From Scenedesmus sp. ARA3 (taxonomy: Eukaryota; Chlorophyta; Chlorophyceae; Sphaeropleales; Scenedesmaceae), in NCBI GenBank assembly GCA_004335835.1, contig RWJK01001072.1, positions 1 to 33,267 on the forward strand: a stretch of 33,267 nucleotides of DNA, given 5' to 3'. The translations under genes were made by a program, and so were the position numbers. Shown piece after piece: positions 11,601 through 19,300 of the stretch (its first letter is position 1; each line of letters starts with the position of its first letter). Under the pieces are notes generated by a model that saw only the letters and a list, made by a program, of their open reading frames with translations, did not search any database and was not told the DNA's origin.

Positions 11601-13296
11601 ACCTGGCGCAGAGTGAGTGTCGACACATTGCTGAGCAGGACTGTTGAGGCTTTGCTGGGTGGTTTTTGTGCAGTTCATGTTGGGCTGGACATGCCCAAGC
11701 GGCACCAGTGCGTGCTGAACCTGGCGCTGAGTGAGTGCCCCTGTGATGAGAAACGCAGACACATTGCCGAGCAGGGTGGGATGCATGTATTGGGGCTTGT
11801 GTCCGTGGTGTTCGTGTTGCACCATTGCGTGCTGGACCTGTCGCAGAGTGAGTGTTGACAGACACGGTGTTGAGCAGGGTTTTTGAGGGTTTTCCTCTGG
11901 TTTCGGGCTATCGATCTTTAGGCTGGACATGCTGAAGCGGCATCAGTGGGTGCTGCACCTGGCGCAGAGTGAGTGGGCAGCCACATCACAGTCCGAGCGG
12001 GGCGGGATGCATGCTGTTGTGTTCCTTCGCGTCAGTGTGCGCTAAACGTGGCGCAGAGTGAGTGGGCAGCACCGGCAGCCCAGGAGTCTGAGCACCAGGC
12101 ATGACCCACTTTAGCAGCTTGCAACAGTGGAACTGCTGCTTCTCAAACTGGCCTAACTATTGCTGCTGCTGCTGCAGGCGAGCTGCGCTTTGGCAGTTGT
12201 GACGCCACGCTGGGCTGCCTGCACTGGCTCAATTGCTGCTGCTGCTGCTGCCCCTGCCCTTGCTGCTGCTGCTGCTGCAGGCGAGCTGCGCTTTGGCAGC
12301 TGTGACGCCACGCTGGGCTTCCTGCCGGAGCACCTCATCCCCAAGGACTTCAAGCGCCACATTGAGGAGGTGTGCGCATTTTTGTTAGCATACAGAGTGT
12401 GTCTGCATTTGAGGCTTGCAGTGCGCCGTAGATGTGCTGGGGCATGGTGTGAAGTGACTGGTGAGCACCTCATCCCCAAGGACTTCAAGCGCAACATCGA
12501 GGAGGTGGGCGTGTGTGGCGCTGTGTGTTGGGGGGAGTGGGTAGAAGGGGGCGGGGTCGTTATAGTAATGTGTTTTGATGCCTGTGCAGTGCCTGTGCAT
12601 TGGATGTGTTGTGACTTGTGGTATCGAGTGCGTGGGGCAGCCGCGGCCTGTTCTGAGTGCCTGCACATGTTTGTGTTTTGTTGTGGCGTGTGTTTCGCAT
12701 GCGGCTGGTTGGTGGCAGGTAGTTTGCTTGGCTTTGATCACACAGGGCAAGCGGTCCTCCTCAAGTAGCAGGTGCTGCTTGTGCGCAGCAAACTGGCAGT
12801 AGTTTGTATGAATATTGCTTTCACCATATTGCCTTTGCTGCGCTGCGTTGTGCTGCCGCAGGTCTCCAAGCAGCAGGCAGAGAAGAACGTTGCAGAGAAG
12901 GATGCAGACCCAGCTGCAGCAGCAGCAGCAGCAGCACAGCCTGCAGCAGGATCTGGCAATGCAGGCGCATCTTCTGCTGCTGCAACTGCTGGCGGCAATG
13001 GCAGCGACAATGGCCCTGCACCAATGGATGCGACCCCCTCAGGCGCTGCTGCTCCTTCAGGTGCAGCTGCTGCAGGGGCCGGGGCGGCTGCTGGTGCAGC
13101 AGCAGCTGGCGCAGGCAGCGGCCAGCAGCAGCAGCAGCAGCAGTCAAGTGATGCGTCAGCAGCTGGGCCGGCAGTGAATGAGGCAGCTGTCACGCAGCTG
13201 GTGGGTTTAGGGTTTACGCGGGAGATGGCTGTGGGGGCGCTGCGGGCAATGAATGGGGATGTGGATGCGGCAGCATCCATGCTGTTCGGCATGTGA
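8617..13296 (+). CDS. DDI1: DDI1: ubiquitin-like/retropepsin/UBA proteasome shuttle protease
   Basis: Eight exons close in phase: 8617-8893, 9137-9318, 10136-10291, 10543-10602, 10844-11020, 11495-11612, 12281-12369 and 12862-13296. The product is 497 aa with the full DDI1 architecture. Residues 1-72 are a ubiquitin-like domain (MQLTIAAWDDRVFPVEL, start chosen here). Next is a helical segment with DPFDPETQRKIEELI, then ALEHNPE leading into the retroviral-type aspartic protease with AFVDSGAQMTIM (catalytic D236), GRIHQAPLK and FGLDMLKRHQCVLDLAQ. After an Ala/Gln/Gly-rich linker, residues 458-497 form a UBA domain with LVGLGFTREMA. DDI1 proteins bind ubiquitin chains, deliver or clip heavily ubiquitinated clients at the proteasome, and help remove DNA-protein crosslinks and process NRF1-type factors in other eukaryotes. 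Introns 2, 5, 6 and 7 contain diverged tandem copies of neighbouring exon edges. The protease is a cellular domain; nothing here suggests a retroelement. Confidence 0.93.
9232..9824 (+). repeat. DDI1 exon 2 end in three tandem copies, 253-bp period
   Basis: The last 87 nt of exon 2 (from GCCAAGCCAGACATC to ATGCAG/GT) recur at 9485 and 9738, exactly 253 bp apart each time. The intron sequence between copies 1-2 and 2-3 is also near-identical, so the unit is exon end plus intron start. All three copies keep the frame AKPDIM-AIQHGN-PLAAAIRNEDIPAMQ, with small changes such as P to S in copy 2 and A to S in copy 3. All keep a GT donor: GTGGGA, GTGGGA and GTGCGT. Copies 2 and 3 have no evident acceptor, so the first copy is modelled as the exon. 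Confidence 0.92.
11104..11147 (+). repeat. Echo of DDI1 exon 5 end (dead donor)
   Basis: A 44-nt copy of 10977-11020 (coding SSRILGRIHQAPLK), offset 127 bp. The copy is identical over the exon part, but the GT of the donor is missing (AAG/gcggct instead of AAG/gtgcgg). Confidence 0.92.
11332..11386 (+). repeat. Echo of DDI1 exon 6 start
   Basis: This diverged copy of the start of exon 6 lies 163 bp upstream of it. It reads GTTGCCGGGCACCTCACC and then the VLEQRDGP codons. Compared with the exon it lacks a short internal piece, and the acceptor AG is lost. Confidence 0.8.
11670..12057 (+). repeat. Four echoes of DDI1 exon 6 end, each with a GTGAGTG donor
   Basis: The end of exon 6 (LDMLKRHQCVLDLAQ, donor after 11612) is echoed four times. 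The echo donors fall after 11730, 11847, 11968 and 12057, spacings 118, 117, 121 and 89 bp. The peptide frames have drifted (LDMPKRHQCVLNLAL, HHCVLDLSQ, LDMLKRHQWVLHLAQ, QCALNVAQ), yet all four keep GTGAGTG at the junction. Between copies the intron sequence is also alike (for example GAGCAGG and TTTTTG blocks). Confidence 0.88.
12178..12220 (+). repeat. Echo of DDI1 exon 7 start with intact (CTG)n-CAG acceptor
   Basis: This copy of the first ~40 nt of exon 7 (GCGAGCTGCGCTTTGGCAG, ending near ACGCTGGGCT) is preceded by the same (TGC)n-CAG acceptor as the real exon at 12281; offset 103 bp. It breaks off at CTGCCTGCACTGGCTC where the true exon reads CTTCCTGCCGGAGCAC. Confidence 0.9.
12463..12504 (+). 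repeat. Echo of DDI1 exon 7 end with donor, in frame
   Basis: This copy of the EHLIPKDFKRHIEE codons has one change (H to N) and ends GAG/GTGGGC, 135 bp after the true donor. The sequence between 12370 and 12504 has no stop in the DDI1 frame, so using this donor would add 45 residues. Confidence 0.9.
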
Positions 13297-13813
13297 GGGG
13301 TGCTGCGGCTTTGTGCTGTGGTGGGTGTGTATGACTGCAATATCAGCTGTGGTGCAGGATTCATGATCTTGTATCTTTCAGGCTCTGTTCAGTGGGCGCC
13401 AAGTGTAGTGTTTTGAGGCGCCAGGGATGCCCTGGCCCTGTCTTGTCTCCAATGACGGCAATGAATGGCGGGGTCCTGCGCTGCCATGATGGTGGTTGTT
13501 TGGGAGATGCAGCTTGCATCGATGGCATTCCATTCTCATCAGGAACGCAGTCCAGGGAAGCACTGCACGAGAGATGGCTCTTGGTTTGCACCCCTTGGTC
13601 CTGTTGAGCGCGAGATCTGACACATTGCTTTCTTGTCAGCCTATGTCAGTGACTCACTGACGGCATCATCAGCAGTACCGGTCGCGTGCCCACGCTATTG
13701 GTGCAGATGCCTCGTTCGGCCTGGTATTGTAAGATGTCGTAGAGACGTTGTGTTTGAACAACCATTCGGTCGCTTACACGCGTTGCACACCAAGATTGCA
13801 CCGTCTCGGAGAT
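13297..13813 (+). other. DDI1 3' UTR and 5' region of coiled-coil ORF
   Basis: About 0.5 kb without a convincing exon. It should hold the DDI1 3' UTR up to a TGTAA at 13728-13732 and then the short 5' leader of the ORF at 13814. No promoter motif is evident. Confidence 0.5.
13728..13732 (+). terminator. Candidate TGTAA poly(A) signal of DDI1
   Basis: The first plus-strand TGTAA after the DDI1 stop, 432 nt downstream. It leaves only ~80 nt before the next start codon, so the two genes are tightly packed if both are real. Confidence 0.45.
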
Positions 13814-14026
13814 ATGAGTGGCAGCAAGGCAGACGACTTGCAGAGCTTGCCGCGAGAAACTATAATAGAAAATTTGCAGATCGTTAGAGATCATATACCA
13901 AAGATCATCGACGAGAAGCGGGCGCTGGAGCATGAGAACCAGGAGCTGAAGCAGGCACTGCAGCAGAAGGATGCAGAAGTGGAAGCCCTGAAAGCGCAGC
14001 TGGCAGCAAAACGCAGCGAGAAGTAG
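13814..14026 (+). CDS. Small 70-aa coiled-coil protein, unknown
   Basis: A single-exon ORF, MSGSKADDLQ to AKRSEK, 70 aa. From about residue 13 on it is strongly helical with heptad-like spacing of hydrophobics (IIENLQIVRDHIPKIIDEKR, then LEHENQELKQAL and VEALKAQLAAK), typical of a parallel coiled coil. I do not recognise the family. The frame is open upstream to an ATG at 13748, but MSGSKADD is the better start because the upstream part (MCLNNHSVAYTRC) looks non-coding. It could also be the last exon of a longer gene. No plus-strand TGTAA is seen before the next gene, which weakens the case for an independent transcript. Confidence 0.55.
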   Translation: MSGSKADDLQSLPRETIIENLQIVRDHIPKIIDEKRALEHENQELKQALQQKDAEVEALKAQLAAKRSEK

Positions 14027-15622
14027 GCATTACTCGACATCTGCATGCTGAGTATAGCACCACACTGCTTGGCGCATTCAACTGGGGGTCCAGCCTGCTG
14101 CTTCTGGCCCAGCCTGGCAGGCAGGCTACTGCAGTAGAGTTGCTGCGCATGGATGCAGGATCATTTGCTGAAACTGCACAACACAGCACGTGTGTACCTT
14201 TCAGTCTTGCATTCTACCACTTGCTACTTGATGCGGTGTGACGATTGTACAGCAGCTGCAAACTGGGAAGAACAGCTCCAGCGATACTCAGCCTTGGCCC
14301 AAGCCTGGCTGGCTGCAGCCTAGCCTGCAGTGTGGCGGGTGGGGCAGCACGGTTGTCAATCTAGCATTCTCCCCCGCAGAACTTATAGATTGTGAGGGAT
14401 GGCAGCCCTTTAACCTTCTACAGCAGCAGCAGCAGCAGCCTGTGACCTTGTCACAAGGTCACCACAGCAAGTTGCTGGTGCCCAAAGCGCACTCTGCGCA
14501 TCATGTGGGCTGGTGGCACCAGCAGGATGTTGGGTTCGAAATATATTGCATGTGGATGATGGCAAGCAGGACAGCCATACTGCTGACGGGTTGCAGTCAG
14601 AGCGCTGCTGCCCAGTGGCGCTTTCGAGCTCAGCGGGAAGTAACATGGTGTACACAAGGTGTTGCATGTATACTTTTTGACGTGCGGGATCAGCTGTCTT
14701 TCACTGGCAGGATTGGCTGGCTTAGTGGGTGGATTACGATTCAGTATGGCCAGCCTGACCACGCTGAGCATCATGCTGATAATGTGTATGCCAGCTTAGT
14801 TGTGTACAGCCAGCAGGCGTTGCAGAGTTGCTGGATTGATGCTGTGGCTTGATTTTTAACAAGCTACTGATGATGTTTGTCAAAGGCTGCTTCTACTTCT
14901 ATGCTTTGATTTTGTTGCGCCGCAAAATTGCAGTTCAAACTGCATACCTGCAGGGGCCCTCCAAGGTTTGCCACAGCAGGCCTGGTTGAGAGCAGCGCTT
15001 GGTGGCACGGGTGCAAAGTACATATAAAATCGTTACAACGATGGTCTGCTGGTTTGCCAGGCCTTCACTAGGTAGTCTTGTGAACAATTGAGGGCAGTTG
15101 TCCTGCACCAAAGGGGGGGGTCAAAGCGGGTGTACACCACTTCTTGGAAGCAGATCTGCACTGGCCAGACCAACTGCTTCAAAATCGGATGGTGGTCATG
15201 AGTGTGGCATGTATGTTTGGGGTGGTTAGCAACCTTTCGGATGCTGCCTGTGTCTATGCCACCCGGCAAGAGCAACAGCGGCAGCAGCAGCACTGGTGCC
15301 GGCAGCAGCAGTGCTACTGCCTTTGCAATGGCGCCCGAAACAAAAGCTTTCTTTTAATACGCAACTGCTTGTTCGAATATCTGATTGGCTGCAGTGGGTT
15401 GCGCACGGCCCAAAACAGGAGAGGCATCGCGGTGATACTGAACATCGCACCTCTTCGAACCTTCTTCCCGGTTCTTCATTGTGCTGAAAGTCATCAATGC
15501 ACAGTACAATAATCTGCTGCTCTTAAATCAGTTTGCTTCAGGGGTTTCTTTTCGTTGCTGTCAACTGCTTTTGCGCAAGCACCGAGGGACTGCACACGTG
15601 TCCTGGGCACAGCCCGAACGCC
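14027..15622. other. Intergenic/3' UTR stretch, no gene seen
   Basis: This 1.6 kb has no recognisable protein on either strand. A 204-codon open frame (14238-14852) has no domain-like features. The region includes a perfect 21-bp palindrome at 14442-14462, a short CAG run at 14420-14439, and the ERO1 5' leader at the right end. It has no plus-strand TGTAA. Confidence 0.55.
14442..14462. repeat. Perfect 21-bp palindrome
   Basis: GTGACCTTGT and ACAAGGTCAC are reverse complements around a single central C. As DNA it offers two inverted TGACCTTGT half-sites; as RNA it could only form a strained hairpin. Confidence 0.85.
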
Positions 15623-16366
15623 ATGAAGGCGTTTTCCTTCGTGGCAGTGGCACTCCCGGTGCTGCTAGCCATCGCAGCGTACCACCAGCAGGAGCAGCTG
15701 CCACCCCAGCTAGCTGGGGTAGTGAAGGTGATAGAGACAAACGGACTGGAAGCATGGCAGCAGCTCAGCTCCCGCCTTACGGCATGTGCTAAGAGCCAGC
15801 AAGCTGTTCGCGAGCCCGCAGCTGCAGCCAGCGAAGCAGACTATGAAGAAGCAGCAGCACCAGCAGCAGGAGCAGGAGAGCCAGCAGCAGCAGGTCAGAC
15901 AGCTGCAGCTGCTGCGCAAGCAGCTGCATCAACTCCTGCAGCAAGCATGGTGAGTGTTGCTGCCTGTCCATAAGCTCTTACAACCAGTTTGCATGATAAG
16001 CAGTTGTGTATCATGTGCAGTCTCTTGCAGCAGCTCTGCAGGCAGTAGTGAGCCGGCTTCCAGGCAGGCCAGCAGAGCACGCTGCATGTACGCCAGCGAA
16101 AGGCAGCAACGCGGGATCCAGCGCACAGGCATTGCACAGGCGCTAGTGGCATGCAACAAGCATTGCACACACAGACGTGCACATACATACATCAGGCAAC
16201 ACGGCAGCAGCACTAGCAGCACTGCAGCACATTATGAAGATGCTTCAAACAACCAGGGGCAGCACCTCTTGAGCTGTGCAGCTGCAGCGGCAGCGGCAGC
16301 AGCTGCTGCTGCTGCTGCACTTCTGCTGTTGTTACCCGCATCATCATCCACTCCAACACCGGCTGC

Positions 16367-16398
<32 letters not shown>

Positions 16399-19300
16399 CC
16401 CTGCAGGCTCCTGCAGCCATCCAGTCACTGGCAGCCACGACAGATGCGGGGCAGTGCCAGATCCAAGGCATTGTGGATGACCTGAGTGAGTGCCTGTTGT
16501 CCCAACAAAGCAGCTGCTTGCTGGGCCTGTGGTGATTGTTTGGTTTGAGCAACAATGCATTGTAGACGGCCTCATTGAGTGCAGCTTTCCTGCAGCAGCA
16601 GCTGCTGCTTGCAGCGGATGCCCTAGTTGATCAGGCATGTATTTGGCCAGGCAGTCGATCACACTTATGTTGTACAAGATGAGTTCGCAGGCTGCACCTG
16701 ATGCTGTACAGCAACACGGGGCGCTATACTGTCTGATCCCACAGCAGCTGCTTAGCTTATGAGAGGGATGCTGCCTGTGAACGCTGCTGCTGCTGCTGCT
16801 GTTGCAGGTGACTGCACGTACAGTGCTGTGCACAGCCTGAACACGCAGCATGTGAACCCAGTTGTGGAGCAGCTGGTGAAAACTGCTTTCTTCAGGTTCT
16901 TCAAGGTACGAGTGGTGCAGCAGCAGCAGCAGTGCAGAAGCAGCCGCAGCAGCACTGGCAGCAGGTACTGGCATTGATTGCAGTAACAGTGCCAGTTCTG
17001 GCGATGGCGCATGCGTGGATCTTTTTGGATAACAGCAGCAGCATCGCCTGCACGGGCAGTTGCATCGGGAATGGATGTTGTTATCGACATTTGTTGATTG
17101 CACCGAGGACAGCAGCATACAGCAGCACAAAGCAGCTAGCCACCACCTTGGGAGCTGCAGATAGATGTGCTGTCAGCTAGGTGCATGGACTCCATTACAG
17201 CAACAGCTGTTCAGGTGTTGCGTAATCCGTCGCAAAGCAGTTGAACAGCTGTTACAAGCGCTTCCCACGCATACTTGTCACATGCAGGTCAACATCTACT
17301 GCGACTGCCGCTGTGGCTGGACCACCGCCACATCCTGCACATCCTGTTACAAGTTGTCATAACATTTGTTACAACTGCTGCACTGCCTCCTGCAGGTCAA
17401 CATCTACTGCGACTGCCCGCTGTGGCCCGATGACAGCATGTGCGCACTGCGGGCGTGCAGCGTGTGCGAATGTGCGGAAGATGAGGTGCCTGCGCCCTGG
17501 CTGGCTGCTGAGAAGGCTGCTGCCACCTGCAAGGGGGCGCACACGCCAGACTGCAGCACCAACGATTGTGAGTGGCTTGGCAGCGTTGTTGGTGATTTGG
17601 GTGTTGCGCAGTGCTGCTAGTGCCTGGCTGGCTGCTGAGAAGGCCGCTGCCACCTGCAAGGGCGCACACACGCCCGACTGCAGCACCAATGACTGTGAGT
17701 GGCCTTCGTGTATTTATTTTATCGTGCGCGTGTATGTACAAGATGTGGCAGCAGGTGCTGCTTGATGTGTTGGCTGGTCCAGACAGGGCGGAGCTGGTCT
17801 GGTGCTGTATTGCAGCAGCGTTAGTAACTTACTGACCTGTTCCTACATCTGCTGCAAACAGCACGGTGCGCAGGGGCTGATGTTCTGGGGTGCAGTCACC
17901 AGCAGAAGTGCTGCTGCTGCTGCTGCCGCCTCGCTCAACCGCGAGTTGGACCCGGGAATTAAGCAGCGGCTGATGTATACATGCGCGAACTGACACGCCA
18001 CTGCTGCTGCTGCTGCTATTATGCAGGCGCGTTGGAGATGGAGGGTCATGTGAACCGTGAGCTTGACCCCGCGATCAAGCAGCAGCTGGTGCGCCACGGC
18101 AAGGGCTGGCGCGGCCTGAACAACCCCTGGATGGCGGAGGGCGAGCGCTCCGAGGAGTTTCAGTACATCAACCTGGTGGTGAACCCTGAGCGCTACACAG
18201 GGTACAAGGTGGGGTATTGGGGGCTTTAACGGTTGGGGTACAGGGGTTCTGAATTTGCTGCACATGGTGTAGACATCTTTTGGGGCAATGCATTTGCAGA
18301 ATGGCCACGCGGCCCTGACTCCTGCGCGTGCTTTACTTGAAAAGCACACTCCACAACACCCTCAAAGCCACGCGCCATTGCATCAAAAAAAGACTGCATC
18401 GCTTCAGCCACGCGCATGCGCAGGGCGAGGATGCGCACCGCATCTGGTCGGCCGTCTACAACCAGTCCTGCCTCAGCATGGCCAGCACCCGCACGTATCA
18501 ACTGCCTAAGCCCCTACACGCTGACGCGTGTTGCACTGTGCTGTTGTCTGCAGGGCGAGCACGCGCACCGCATCTGGTCCGCCATCTACAACCAGTCCTG
18601 CTTCAGTGACGGCGTGTCCTGCAGCGAGGAGCGCGTGTTCTACCGCCTGCTGTCCGGCATGCACGCCTCGATCTCAACGCACCTGGCGGCGGATTACTTG
18701 CTGGACGAGCAGGATGGGCTGTGGGGGCCGAATCTGAGCGAGTTCAAAGAGCGCCTGGGCACGCCAGACAAGCTGTGAGTGTGAGGTTTTAGGTTTGGGG
18801 TTTAGGGTGGCTAGGGGTTTTGGATGCTTGAGGCATGCAGGCTGATTGCTTTGAAGATGAGCAGAAAGGACTGTGGGGGCCGAATCTGAGCGAGTTCAAG
18901 GAGCGCCTGGGCACACCCGACAAGCTGTGAGTGTGAGAGTTTGGAGAGTTTAGGGTTTTGGGTTGCTGGGTTTCAGGGTCCAAGGGTTTTGGGGGCAGGC
19001 GGGATGATCTCTTGTTGAATGAGCAGCATGGCTGTGGGGGCCGAACTTGAGCGAGTTTAAGGAGCGCCTGGGCATGCCCGACAAGCTGTGAGTGCTATTC
19101 GCTTGGGCTGTGTAGTTATGTTGGCCGCAGCAGCATGCTGCCCTGTGCATGTCGAAGCTGTGTCTGTATGGCTCTTCTGCCATCCCTGTGCTTCTCCTCA
19201 CATCCTTTTGCTGCTGTTGCTGTTGCTGCTGCTGTCCTGCGCTGCGCTCTGCTGCCGCAGCGACCGCGTGCAGAACCTGTACTTCGCGTACCTGTTTGTG

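Noticed and set aside
10844..12369. Retroviral-type aspartic protease as a sign of a retrotransposon
   Set aside because: DSGA sits between a ubiquitin-like domain and a UBA domain in one spliced gene; this is cellular DDI1, with no reverse transcriptase, integrase or LTRs nearby.
13201..13218. GTTTAGGGTTTA inside DDI1 exon 8 as an interstitial telomere repeat
   Set aside because: It encodes the conserved VGLGFT of the UBA domain, so coding constraint explains it.
14238..14852. 204-codon plus-strand ORF
   Set aside because: No domain-like pattern, no supporting exon structure, and internal repeat content.
14533..15385. tRNA-like GGTTCGAA and GTTCGAAT strings
   Set aside because: No flanking cloverleaf arms or matching A box could be found.
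16213..17130. 305-codon minus-strand ORF
   Set aside because: Antisense to ERO1 exons 2-3 and CTG-rich introns; it is Ser/Ala/Cys low complexity with no recognisable domain.
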